Source: Chloroflexota bacterium (GTDB lineage Bacteria > Chloroflexota > Limnocylindria > QHBO01). Taken from it: DNA of 30,728 bases. Positions within the stretch are counted from its first letter, which is position 1; every line of letters begins with the position of its first letter. Both the position numbers and the translations under genes were made by a program. The stretch lies in the NCBI GenBank assembly GCA_013697395.1, contig JACCWY010000083.1, positions 1-30,728 on the forward strand, in the 5' to 3' direction. Shown here in pieces: positions 1 through 6,780 of the stretch. The notes beneath the pieces are model-generated. The model saw only the letters and a program-made list of their open reading frames with translations. It was not told where the DNA came from and did not search any database.

Positions 1-118
1 GCTCCGTCGGGCTCTTGGTGCCGGCGCCGCGCTTGAGATTGTGCTCCGGCGGCGTCACCGCGCCCTCGCGGCGCTGATCGTGCGCGGCGCTGCCGCCGAT
101 CTTCTCGGCCCTGTCCAT
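1..118 (-). CDS. Start of a small hydrophilic protein, cut by the window edge
   Basis: The minus strand opens with ATG at 118 and stays open for 39 codons to the window edge. The peptide begins MDRAEKIGGSAAHDQRREG and is rich in charged residues, Gly and Pro, with no membrane segment. A purine-rich GAGGAAG lies a few bases upstream of the ATG as a plausible ribosome-binding site. Third codon positions in this frame are almost all G or C (2 of 39 are A/T), while the second positions are mixed, which is the pattern of a real gene in such DNA and better than the overlapping plus-strand frame. I do not recognise the family. The charged, Gly/Pro-rich composition recalls small stress-type proteins, but that is only an impression. 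It could also be the N-terminus of a longer protein. Confidence 0.45.
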   Translation of the reverse strand, partial: MDRAEKIGGSAAHDQRREGAVTPPEHNLKRGAGTKSPTE

Positions 119-301
119 CGGCTTCCTCGTCGATACGTGGTTCCACGAGACAGCGTGCACGCGTCGTGCCGAGGGGCGGCCCGCCGTTTCGGACTCGAGT
201 CGGCGGCTCAGCGTGCCAGGCGATTGAAGGCAAAGAGCGTGGCCGCCTGGAGGATCAGCCCGGAGGGCACCGATGGTCAGGAATGCTCGCGACCGTGATG
301 T

Positions 302-376
302 TGGCTGGGGAGGAAGGATTCGAACCTTCGATCTCCTGATCCAGAGTCAGGCGCCTTACCGCTTGGCCACTCCCCA
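302..376 (-). tRNA. tRNA-Gln (anticodon CUG), CCA encoded
   Basis: Read on the minus strand this folds as a complete cloverleaf of 75 nt. It has a 7-bp acceptor stem (TGGGGAG with CTCCCCA), a D arm starting GCCAAGCGG, an anticodon stem CCTGA/TCAGG closing the loop CTCTGGA with anticodon CTG, a five-base variable region, a T arm GAAGG-TTCGAAT-CCTTC, discriminator G, and a genomically encoded CCA at 304-302. CUG reads CAG, so it is a glutamine tRNA. It stands alone, with no other tRNA adjoining. An open reading frame across it on the plus strand (GRIRTFD) is the usual artefact of tRNA antisense translation. Confidence 0.97.
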
Positions 377-424
377 GTGTTCCGTGCTTGAGCGTCGGTC
401 CTCCGACTGCTGTTTTCCGGGACG

Positions 425-491
425 TCAGGTGCCCATTCCGGGGACTAGTCAGATGCCCATTCGCCGAACCGGAACGATCAAGTGCCCATTC
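425..491 (+). repeat. Three direct copies of TCARRTGCCCATTC
   Basis: Three near-identical 14-mers lie in direct orientation at 425-438 (TCAGGTGCCCATTC), 449-462 (TCAGATGCCCATTC) and 478-491 (TCAAGTGCCCATTC), with start-to-start spacing of 24 and 29 bases. They start 48 bases past the tRNA-Gln gene. Arrays of short direct repeats at one end are typical of transposase-binding ends of IS21-like elements, so this may be the stub of a lost insertion. No transposase is visible beside it, so the assignment is inference. Confidence 0.6.
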
Positions 492-1063
492 GACAGACGA
501 GGCTCGCTGCTCGGGGGAGATTGTACCGAACCCTCCGTACTCAGCGCACCTGAGGCCACGGGCGGTGAGTTGTAGTCATGCGGCAAACAGCTTCGCACCG
601 GGCTTCTAAGTGCGCGAGATTCCGTCCGCTCATCGTCCCAGGGCGAGGCCATCGCGCAAGCTGGCCGAGTATTTCGCTCGCCACCGGGAGCGACTTCCCA
701 CAATCCATCGGCTGACCCGGTCGAAGATGAGGGACTTCTCAGCGCACTCTACTCGTCACCTCATCTTGCGGCCGCACCCTCGACCCTCGGCCCCACGCAG
801 ACGCGGAGATCCACCCGAAGGTTCGTGAGCGGGCTCCCAACGCGAGCACGCCCCGGGTACACCCGAGTCGGGAGGCGCGGTCTGACATCGAAGCCGGCAT
901 CGTGGAGGGCGCGCCGCGTCGTCGACCATTCGGGGGTCGGATGCCCAGATCCGGGATCTTGCGTCCGCCGCTCATCGCTGATCTTGCCCCGTAGGGCGCA
1001 GCATCGAGTGGGGTGACATGCCAACCAGACTCATGCGCCAATCTGAGATCCTGATTAATGAGG
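492..1063. other. Stretch without a recognisable gene
   Basis: Open frames exist on both strands because the DNA is GC-rich, but none gives a recognisable domain, a convincing ribosome-binding site or the codon-position bias seen in neighbouring genes. The stretch lies between the TGCCCATTC repeats and the regulatory sites at 1,064-1,146. It may contain decayed remains of a mobile element or gene, but I cannot identify any. Confidence 0.5.
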
Positions 1064-1146
1064 GATGAGAACCCTCTCACCAAGCGACCTCAACCCGCCG
1101 CGAGGCCGATGAGAGCCTTCTCACCTTCCTCTCACACTCGGTTCAT
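1064..1146 (+). promoter_or_regulatory. Two GATGAGA-N3-YTCTCAC sites; second extends as 11-bp direct repeats
   Basis: The first site is GATGAGA (1064-1070), ACC, CTCTCAC (1074-1080). The second is GATGAGA (1108-1114), GCC, TTCTCAC (1118-1124), followed at exact 11-base steps by CTCTCAC (1129-1135) and GGTTCAT (1140-1146). Three half-sites on one face of the helix is the classic geometry for tandem binding of an OmpR/PhoB-family regulator. The site ends 83 bases before the start of the secreted-protein gene at 1,230. Related sites occur at 4,884, 6,781, 6,922 and 9,833. Confidence 0.6.
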
Positions 1147-1229
1147 CCACCTGACCGACGATCGACAGCCGTGAGGTGGCCGCGCGACGCACCGAGCGCA
1201 GCGCCGCCTGCCTCGCGAAAGGAGCCTGC

Positions 1230-1808
1230 ATGCTGAACATCTCGCGCCTAGCGGCCGCGACGTTGGCGGTCGCGCTGCTGCTGGGCGGGTTCGCTGCCGG
1301 CAGGGTCGTGACGACGATGCAGTTAGCCGAGCCGTCGCCGAGGGCCGAAGGCAGCCCAACTGGCACGGGTGATCCCGCGCTGCCCGTGGTCGATGTCGAC
1401 GGCGACGACCTCGACCGCCTGCCCCGCTATCCCGGAGCGGTCCGCACCGAGTACGAGATCCGCGATGGCGACGGGGTGCGCACCATCTTGCTCGAGTACC
1501 TGGTGGCTTCGCCGGTCGACGATGTGCGTGTCTTCTACCGGGCCATGTTCGGGGAGCATGGCTGGACGGTCGCCGACCAGACGGTCAATTTCGGCGAGTG
1601 GATCTACATCCTGGTCGACGACTCGGTCGAGGCGATCGTCAAGCTCGAATCGCGCGGCGACGTCACAGAGATCGACATCGACATGACGGCGCCAACTGGC
1701 GGCGAACCAACCCTTTCCCTGGCGCCGACGACCACTGTGGTGCCGCCCACCCCGCTGCCGCCCGCGCCGCCTCCTGACGACGATGACCCACCTGGGGGCG
1801 ATGGCTGA
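1230..1808 (+). CDS. Small exported, membrane-anchored protein of unknown function
   Basis: 192 residues. The start is ATG 1230, preceded by a strong GAAAGGAG ribosome-binding site; an in-frame upstream extension to 1,176 lacks one. Residues 1-27 form a signal peptide or anchor (MLNISRLAAATLAVALLLGG). The middle, about residues 60-150, is a compact alpha/beta segment starting RLPRYPGAVR and containing DVRVFYRAMFGEHGWTV. YPGA plus a short helix plus GW is a pattern seen in small extracytoplasmic domains of unknown function. The C-terminus is a Pro/Thr-rich tail ending in acidic and Gly residues, like a cell-wall spacer. The gene converges with the response regulator at 1,881-2,567 and is preceded by the 11-bp direct repeats at 1,118-1,146, so it is probably a target of a local two-component system. 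Function unknown. Confidence 0.8.
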   Translation: MLNISRLAAATLAVALLLGGFAAGRVVTTMQLAEPSPRAEGSPTGTGDPALPVVDVDGDDLDRLPRYPGAVRTEYEIRDGDGVRTILLEYLVASPVDDVRVFYRAMFGEHGWTVADQTVNFGEWIYILVDDSVEAIVKLESRGDVTEIDIDMTAPTGGEPTLSLAPTTTVVPPTPLPPAPPPDDDDPPGGDG

Positions 1809-1880
1809 GGACGGATGCCAACCGTGACAGCGGAGACGATCATGCCCCCGATGGGCGGCTGGGTGTCCTGCGGCCCTGGC

Positions 1881-2567
1881 TCAGCCGGACTCGACGACGC
1901 TGGGATCGAGGCGATAGCCTGCGCCGCGCACGGTGTTGATGGGCGAAGGCTCGCCGCTGGGCGAGACCTTGCGGCGAAGGTAGCGCACGTAGACATCCAC
2001 GACGTTCGACGCCGGCTCGTAGTCGTACTCCCAGACGGCGAACAGGATCTGGTCGCGCGAGAGGACCTGGTCCGGATGGCGCATGAAGTACTCGAGCAGC
2101 GCGAACTCGCGACTCGACAGGTCGATCGAGCGCTCGCCGCGCCAGGCCCGGCGGCTGAGCAGATCGAGGCGGAGGTCGCCCGCCTCGAGCTGGGACGCCT
2201 GCTGCTGATCGGCACGCCGGGTCAGCGCGCGGATGCGGGCCAGGAGCTCCTCGAACGCGAATGGCTTGGTCAGGTAGTCGTCGGCTCCGGCGTCGAGCGC
2301 GCGGACCTTGTTGTCGAGATCGTCGCGGGCCGTCAGCATGAGGACCGGCAGGCTCGGCCGTCGAGCCCGGATGCGCGCGAGCACCGCGTGTCCATCCAGC
2401 TCGGGAAGGGAGATGTCGAGCAACACCAGGTCGATGGCCTGGTCCTCCGCCATGAGCGCCCCGACCTCGCCGCTCTCAGCGGTCAGGATCTGGTGACCGC
2501 GGGCGCTCAGGCCGCGCTCGAGCATGCGCAGGATCGCCGGCTCGTCTTCGATCGCGAGAATGTTCAT
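1881..2567 (-). CDS. OmpR/PhoB-family response regulator
   Basis: 228 residues, full length for the family. The receiver (1-115) has the acidic pair E7-D8, phospho-acceptor D51 (VLLDISLP), T79 and K101 (TKPF). The winged-helix DNA-binding domain (about 128-225) has the usual LSSREFALLEYFMRHPDQVLSR core, VVDVYVRYLRRKV recognition helix and TVRGAGYRL wing. The start is ATG 2567. There is no ribosome-binding site; instead a perfect TATACT -10 box lies 7 bases before the ATG, implying a leaderless mRNA. It is divergent from the histidine kinase at 2,594, only 26 bases away, its probable partner. It is the best local candidate to bind the 11-bp-phased sites at 1,118, 4,894, 6,932 and 9,833. It may be a PhoP-like regulator, but this is inferred from the sites and neighbours, not from the protein. 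Confidence 0.95.
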   Translation of the reverse strand: MNILAIEDEPAILRMLERGLSARGHQILTAESGEVGALMAEDQAIDLVLLDISLPELDGHAVLARIRARRPSLPVLMLTARDDLDNKVRALDAGADDYLTKPFAFEELLARIRALTRRADQQQASQLEAGDLRLDLLSRRAWRGERSIDLSSREFALLEYFMRHPDQVLSRDQILFAVWEYDYEPASNVVDVYVRYLRRKVSPSGEPSPINTVRGAGYRLDPSVVESG

Positions 2568-2574
2568 CGTGGCG

Positions 2575-2580
2575 AGTATA
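2575..2580 (-). promoter_or_regulatory. -10 box of a leaderless promoter
   Basis: On the minus strand TATACT is followed by exactly 7 bases (CGCCACG) and then the ATG of the response regulator. Transcription from this box would begin at or next to the start codon. The same spacing recurs at 23,130 and 25,648. No clear -35 hexamer is visible at 17 bases. Confidence 0.55.
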
Positions 2581-2593
2581 TGAGGGACCGGAA

Positions 2594-4009
2594 GTGACCG
2601 ATGCTACCGACCAGGTGGTCTCGTGGCGCATCGGCGTCATCGCCGTGGCCGGGCTGCTGATCGCCATCGCCATCATCGGCATCGTCGGGATCGTGATCAA
2701 CCGCAGCGTGCAGGAAGTCGTCGACCGGGCGATCGCTTTCGATGTGGAGCTGGAGGACAATGCCGACGACCTGCGGGTGGCGGCCCTCGACGTGCGCCAC
2801 TACCACCGCGACATGATCTTCAGCGCGCCGCTGGCGCCGAGGGTGGAGGCGTGGGAGAAGCGCTACCGAGCCCTACTCGCGGAGATCGACGAGCTCGAAG
2901 CGCTGATGGCGACCGGGGTCGAGCGCGCCGGGCTGCCGACGACCGACGAGCTGCGATCCCTGGCCGAGGGGTACTACGCCGACTTCCGGCCGGCGATCGA
3001 CGCCTACGATCCGGACGACAGAACGGCCTTCGATGTGGCGAGCGACGCCGGCCTGGCGCAGCTCAACGCGCTCGAGAACCTGGCCGCCGCGATCGACAAG
3101 GAGGGTGAGGATCGGGCGGCCGACGCGTTCACGGCCATCGACGAGGCGGTCGCCACCGGCACCTGGGCGCTGGTCGCGGTCATCGTCGGCCTGGGTGCCG
3201 TCGGCGGGGCGCTGGGCTTGGCGGCGTTGCGCATGATCGGAGGTTCGCACCGTCTGGTCGCCGCGCAGCAGGCCGCCGCCGCGCAACTGGCCGAGGTCTC
3301 GCGCGCCAAGACCGACTTCATCGCCGATGCCTCGCACGAACTGCGCACGCCGCTCACGGTGCTGCGTGGTAACGCGGAGGTCGGTCTGGCGGTCGAGGAC
3401 GAGGGCGAGCGCACCGAGATCCTGCACGAGATCGTCACCGAGTCCGCGCGCATGTCACGGCTGGTGGACGACCTGCTCTTCCTGGCCCGTTCGGATGCCG
3501 CCACGGTCCCGCTCGAGCTGCGGATGGTCGACACGAGGGAGCTGCTCGAGGCGCTGGTCGGGCGCGCGGACGTGGTTATCCGGGGCCGCGGGGTGACGCT
3601 CGGCGCCACGGTGGATGTCGCCGGTGCGGTCCGCGTGGACGCGGCGCGGCTCGAACAGGCGGTCCTCATCCTGGTCGACAACGCCGCGAAGTACGGCCCG
3701 CGCGGCAAGACCGTGGACTTGCACGCGCGCTTCGAGGACAACGCGCTGGTGATCGAGGTCAGCGACCGAGGGCCCGGCATTACGGAGCGTGACCGTGCCC
3801 GCATCTTCGAGCGTTTCTATCGCGGCAACGGCCAGGGGTCGCGGCGGGCGAGTGGAGCCGGATTGGGCCTCGCGATCGCCCGCGCCATCGTTGAGGGCCA
3901 CGGCGGCACGATCGCCGCCGCCGATCGGCCTGGCGGCGGCACCACGATGCGGATCAGCCTGCTCGGCGGCGGTCGATTGGGCCGGCGCCCCGACATGGAA
4001 GCATCATGA
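2594..4009 (+). CDS. Membrane histidine kinase (HisKA type)
   Basis: 471 residues. The start is GTG 2594, with GAGGGA 6 bases upstream. TM1 is at 12-36 and TM2 at 191-213; they flank an extracytoplasmic helical sensor of about 155 residues rich in Asp/Glu and Ala, similar in size to four-helix-bundle (CHASE3-like) sensors. The short cytoplasmic linker leads to HisKA with H248 in the SHELRTPL box, then HATPase_c with N box DNAAKYG, G1 box DRGPGI, F box and G2 box GAGLGLAIARAI. All catalytic motifs are intact. It is divergent from the OmpR-type regulator at 1,881-2,567, and its stop codon overlaps the start of the receiver-only gene at 4,006 (ATGA), so it may phosphorylate both. The ligand is unknown. 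A PhoR-like role is possible from context only. Confidence 0.95.
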   Translation: MTDATDQVVSWRIGVIAVAGLLIAIAIIGIVGIVINRSVQEVVDRAIAFDVELEDNADDLRVAALDVRHYHRDMIFSAPLAPRVEAWEKRYRALLAEIDELEALMATGVERAGLPTTDELRSLAEGYYADFRPAIDAYDPDDRTAFDVASDAGLAQLNALENLAAAIDKEGEDRAADAFTAIDEAVATGTWALVAVIVGLGAVGGALGLAALRMIGGSHRLVAAQQAAAAQLAEVSRAKTDFIADASHELRTPLTVLRGNAEVGLAVEDEGERTEILHEIVTESARMSRLVDDLLFLARSDAATVPLELRMVDTRELLEALVGRADVVIRGRGVTLGATVDVAGAVRVDAARLEQAVLILVDNAAKYGPRGKTVDLHARFEDNALVIEVSDRGPGITERDRARIFERFYRGNGQGSRRASGAGLGLAIARAIVEGHGGTIAAADRPGGGTTMRISLLGGGRLGRRPDMEAS

Positions 4010-4368
4010 CTGAGCGCATCCTGGCCATCGAGGACGACCCCGGGATCGCCGCAGTCCTGCGGCGCGGCCTGCAGCTCGCCGGCTTTGAGGTCACGCTCGT
4101 CGGCGATGTGGCTGGCGGGCGTGAGGCATGGGGCGCCGGCGGATTCGACCTCGTGCTCCTCGACGTGATGCTACCCGACGGCGACGGGATCGCACTCCTC
4201 AGCGAGCTAAGGTCGACCGGCGACCGAACGCCCGTGGTCCTGCTCACCGCCCTCGAGGAGGCCGACCTGCGCGACCGCGCCCAGGCGGCCGGCGCTTCGG
4301 CGCACCTGGCCAAACCGTTTGCCTACGCCGACCTGCTCACCTGCGTCCGCCGCTTCGTGGCCGCCTGA
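4006..4368 (+). CDS. Receiver-only response regulator
   Basis: 120 residues that form just one receiver domain: D10/D11 acidic pocket, phospho-acceptor D53 (VLLDVMLPDGDG), T81 and K103 (AKPFAY), ending in VRRFVAA with no output domain. It is translationally coupled to the kinase by a 4-base ATGA overlap. Such proteins act as phosphate sinks, phosphorelay intermediates or protein-interaction switches. Its C-terminal half closely resembles the receiver fragment left on the opposite strand at 4,394-4,627 (GDRTPVVLLTA and KPFAY in both), so the two arose by duplication. Catalytic residues are intact, so it is probably functional. Confidence 0.9.
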   Translation: MTERILAIEDDPGIAAVLRRGLQLAGFEVTLVGDVAGGREAWGAGGFDLVLLDVMLPDGDGIALLSELRSTGDRTPVVLLTALEEADLRDRAQAAGASAHLAKPFAYADLLTCVRRFVAA

Positions 4369-4393
4369 CTGACGGCGATCGCTCGCCCTCCGG

Positions 4394-4776
4394 TTAACCG
4401 TCACCCGTCCCGCTGTCGATCAGCCGATCGACGCATGCGAGCAGCTCGAAGTAGGCGAATGGCTTGATGAGAAACGCCTGGGCGCCGACCGTTGCGCCGC
4501 GCTCGCGGAGTCGATCGTCGTCGTGGGCGGTCAGCAGGACCACGGGCGTGCGGTCGCCCGCCGCGCGTCGTTCAGCCAGCAGTTCGAGCCCGTCGAGACC
4601 CGGCAGCATCACGTCCAGGACGACGACGCTGCTTCCTCCTCGTCGGCTCGGGCTTTGCCCTTCGGGAATGTCCAGTCGTCGTACGCCGGGCGATGCACGA
4701 GGAGGATCTCGGCCGCGCCGCCGGCCTCGCGCACGACGACGCCGCCGGCAGCCCGGATGATCTCGGTCAGCTTCAT
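4394..4776 (-). pseudogene. NUDIX hydrolase start fused out of frame to a receiver domain end
   Basis: From ATG 4776 the minus strand encodes a typical NUDIX N-terminus: MKLTEIIRAAGGVVVREAG, then ILLVHRP and DDWTFPKGK. It is cut just where the Nudix box (GX5EX7REUXEEXGU) should develop and meets TGA at 4611-4609 after 55 codons. In the next frame, starting around 4,627, the rest of a receiver domain runs to the TAA at 4394-4396: VVVLDVMLPGLDGLELL with phospho-acceptor Asp, GDRTPVVLLTAHDDD, and KPFAYFELLACVDRL. The receiver lacks its first strand, acidic pocket and helix (about 45 residues). The junction falls within 4,627-4,640. It is best read as a deletion that joined two genes. The receiver part is a paralogue of the gene at 4,006-4,368. 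Confidence 0.75.
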
Positions 4777-4883
4777 GGTCGGGGCGCCTTGCTTGCCAGC
4801 GCATTCCACTCGCTGGGCCAGGTCACCGCTGCCGTCACCGCTCCCTGCGTCTCCATACGCGGCGAGCTGACCCGCCACGGGCG

Positions 4884-4922
4884 GATGAAAGGATTCTCAC
4901 CCGGCGTTCATCAGGCTCTCAC
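4884..4922 (+). promoter_or_regulatory. GATGAAA-N3-TTCTCAC site with three 11-bp direct repeats
   Basis: GATGAAA (4884-4890), GGA, TTCTCAC (4894-4900), then CGTTCAT (4905-4911) and CTCTCAC (4916-4922), each exactly 11 bases apart. The middle repeat with its flank, GTTCATCAGG, fits the GTTCAYYYRG-like unit described for actinobacterial PhoP boxes. It lies 58 bases before the ATG of the DUF4956 gene that leads the polyphosphate polymerase operon. Confidence 0.65.
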
Positions 4923-4980
4923 CTGACGGATCGAACATTGTCTCCACGTTAACACCCGCCACATTGAAAGGAGACCGGAA

Positions 4981-5610
4981 ATGGACCTGCAGCCGCAGCC
5001 GGCAGTCTCAGTCGCCGACTTCCTGGTTCGGCTGCTCATCGACATCGCGGCCATATTCATCTTCGCGGTGGCCATCTACTTCCGTCGGCATACGCGGAAG
5101 GACCTTGCCGCGCTCTTCGCCTTCTTCAACATCGGTCTCTTCATCGTCGTCACGGTGATCAGCCAGGCCGAAGCGGCCACGGCCATCGGCTTCGGCCTGT
5201 TCGCCATCCTATCGATCATTCGGTTACGCAGCGAGCCCTTCAACAACCGCGAGTTGGGCTACTTTTTCGGGGCGCTGGTACTCGGCCTGCTCAACGGCAT
5301 CGCGACCGGTCCGCTGGCCTTCACCGTGATCCTCAACGTCATCGTGCTGGCCGCCATCTACGGCCTCGACCATCCGCGCGTCCTGCAGGCGGCGCTACGA
5401 CGCCACATCACGCTGGACGCAATCCACACCGACCCCGATACTTTGCGCGCGGCGCTCGAGCAGCGGCTCAACGCCACCGTCCTCGAGTGCGCGGTCACCG
5501 CCATCGACTACGTCAAGGACACCATGGAGCTCGAGGTCCAGTACGTCGAGCAACCGCGTCTCGAAGCCCTCCCGACACGGCCAACCACCATCCAGGAGCC
5601 AAGCGCATGA
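4981..5610 (+). CDS. DUF4956 family membrane protein
   Basis: 209 residues, preceded by a GAAAGGAG ribosome-binding site 8 bases from ATG 4981. About four to five membrane segments lie between residues 12 and 130: FLVRLLIDIAAIFIFAVAIY, then IGLFIVVTVISQ, ATAIGFGLFAILSIIRLRSE, YFFGALVLGLLNGIA and FTVILNVIVLAAIYGL. The loop FAILSIIRLRSEPFNNRELGY is the family hallmark (RSE...T/N..E..Y). A soluble C-terminal domain of about 75 residues follows. DUF4956 proteins are commonly encoded next to VTC-type polyphosphate polymerases, as here, where the stop overlaps the next start (ATGA at 5607-5610). The role is probably linked to polyphosphate synthesis or export. The 11-bp repeat site upstream suggests control by a response regulator. 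Confidence 0.9.
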   Translation: MDLQPQPAVSVADFLVRLLIDIAAIFIFAVAIYFRRHTRKDLAALFAFFNIGLFIVVTVISQAEAATAIGFGLFAILSIIRLRSEPFNNRELGYFFGALVLGLLNGIATGPLAFTVILNVIVLAAIYGLDHPRVLQAALRRHITLDAIHTDPDTLRAALEQRLNATVLECAVTAIDYVKDTMELEVQYVEQPRLEALPTRPTTIQEPSA

Positions 5611-6497
5611 GCACCCACCCGACCGCCGACGGGCTGACGCGCGCCGACCTGTCCCCCTTCGGGCACGTCTCGCTTGACGACGTCAATCGGCAGGCCGCGC
5701 TCCTCGACCGGATGGAGAACAAGTACCTCATCGACCTGCCTGCGTTTCGCCGGATGCTGAAGGAGCTGAGCCAGCAGTTCGACATCTTGTCCATCGACGA
5801 CGAGGTGATCTTCAACTACGACACCGTCTACTTCGACTCCGGCACTCTGGTTGCCTATCGCGACCACGCGCAGGGCAGGCGCAAGCGCTTCAAGATCCGC
5901 TCGCGCCACTACGTCGAGAGCGACCTCTACTTCTTCGAGGTCAAGCTCAAGGGCGAGCGCGGTCGCACCGTCAAGAAGCGCATACCGTACGACCCCGCGC
6001 AGCACGGCAACATGACGGGAGCTGCTCAGGAGTTCGTGCGGGACTGCTTCCGCAAGGAGTACGACACCGAGTTTCCGCACGAAATCGGCCCCAAGCTGAC
6101 GATACGCTACCGCCGCCTGACACTGGTCGGCAAACGGGCGCCCGAGCGCGTCACGATCGACTTCGATCTTCGGTTCGAGGAGCGCGACCAGCCCCAAGGC
6201 GATGAGGTCGATGGTGTCGATCTGCCCAACGCGACGTCGGAGCGACAGCCATGGCGCGCGCACGGCCGACATCACGAGGGCTCCAGCAAGATCGCGGAGG
6301 TCTGGCGCCGGCGGCGCGCCAGGACGGTGATCGAGGCAATCACGGCGAGGCCGACCAGCACGACGAGCACCGGGCCGGAGGCAAGGCGCAGCACGACCAG
6401 CGAGGCCGCGCAATGGCCGCCGCGCCGGGGATCGTCACAACCCAGGCGTAGAACACGCGGCGGGTCAGGCCCCAACGCACCGCCGAGAGGCGGCTGA
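5607..6497 (+). CDS. VTC-domain polyphosphate polymerase, C-terminus replaced by run-on sequence
   Basis: The start ATG 5607 overlaps the stop of the DUF4956 gene and has AGGAG 8 bases upstream. Residues 1 to about 191 are a VTC domain: RMENKYLID (first Arg/Lys strand), YFDSGTLVAYRDH, RKRFKIRSRHYVES, FFEVKLKGERGRTVKKR and ERVTIDFDLRF, the basic tunnel-lining strands that bind ATP and growing polyphosphate. After RFEER (about 6,180) family resemblance stops. The last 100 codons are low-complexity Arg/Thr/Ser sequence that is antisense to gene remnants on the minus strand, so the normal last strands (usually ending in an EVK motif) and the rest of the gene were lost at a deletion junction. As it stands the protein is a truncated VTC enzyme with a meaningless tail; activity is doubtful. 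Confidence 0.8.
   Translation: MSTHPTADGLTRADLSPFGHVSLDDVNRQAALLDRMENKYLIDLPAFRRMLKELSQQFDILSIDDEVIFNYDTVYFDSGTLVAYRDHAQGRRKRFKIRSRHYVESDLYFFEVKLKGERGRTVKKRIPYDPAQHGNMTGAAQEFVRDCFRKEYDTEFPHEIGPKLTIRYRRLTLVGKRAPERVTIDFDLRFEERDQPQGDEVDGVDLPNATSERQPWRAHGRHHEGSSKIAEVWRRRRARTVIEAITARPTSTTSTGPEARRSTTSEAAQWPPRRGSSQPRRRTRGGSGPNAPPRGG
6174..6272 (-). pseudogene. First ~33 codons of an unidentified gene, truncated
   Basis: The start ATG at 6272 overlaps the stop of the PiT remnant (TGATG), a typical operon junction. The peptide reads MSAVRAPWLSLRRRVGQID, then a hydrophobic run DLIALGLVALLE that looks like the start of a membrane segment. Beyond that the frame runs into the antisense of the VTC domain. 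It is too short to assign. It marks the point where a minus-strand operon was joined tail to tail with the VTC gene. Confidence 0.35.
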
Positions 6498-6600
6498 CCA
6501 TGCCGACCCCGACGATTTCGCCGGTGATGGTGTGAGTGGTCGAGACCGGGATTCCCAGCGTGCCGGTGCCGAACAGCGTGGCGGCGGCCGCGGTCTCCGC
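6272..6600 (-). pseudogene. C-terminal fragment of a PiT-family phosphate transporter, frameshifted
   Basis: On the minus strand from 6,600 the translation is AETAAAATLFGTGTLGIPVS, then TTHTITGEIVGVGM, then SAVRWGLTRRVFYAWVVTIP. The signature PVSTTHTITGEIVGVG plus W-x(n)-WVVTIPGAA is the second PiT repeat of low-affinity phosphate/cation symporters (Pit). Near 6,408 the frame breaks by one base and continues as ASLVVLRLASGPVLVVLVG, a last membrane helix, to the TGA at 6274-6272. The N-terminal two thirds are missing; the fragment follows directly on a winged-helix fragment. It is clearly non-functional, but shows that a phosphate transporter gene once stood in this neighbourhood. Confidence 0.75.
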
Positions 6601-6741
6601 TGCGGCGGAGGCGGCTCACGACCGGCTTGATGTAGCCGACATCCTCGCGGTAGTCCGGGCCCCAGGCGCGCTCGAGCAGCTGCTCGGGCCCGAGCACCAC
6701 CCCGGCTCCTCCGCGAGGGCGACGAGCAGGCGGAACTCTAC
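6601..6741 (-). pseudogene. Winged-helix output domain fragment of an OmpR-type regulator
   Basis: On the minus strand VEFRLLVALAEEPG (from 6,741) continues after a one-base frameshift as VVLGPEQLLERAWGPDYRED and VGYIKPVVSRLRR. This is the core of a Trans_reg_C domain (TEFRLL...L..AWG...YREDVGYIKPVVSRLRRK). It is closely related to the intact orphan regulator at 7,099-7,602 (AWGPEYAESVEYLKPVISRLRRK). The receiver domain and the final wing are absent, and the fragment fuses to PiT sequence at about 6,600. Confidence 0.7.
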
Positions 6742-6780
6742 GGAGGATCGCACTCGCGGGTGAGCGCGAGATGAGGTGGC

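Noticed and set aside
273..575. Open frame across the tRNA-Gln gene reading GRIRTFD
   Set aside because: Known artefact of translating the antisense of a tRNA T-arm; the tRNA explains the sequence.
1815..2597. 260-codon open frame on the plus strand
   Set aside because: Antisense of the response regulator at 1,881-2,567, whose receiver and winged-helix motifs are complete.
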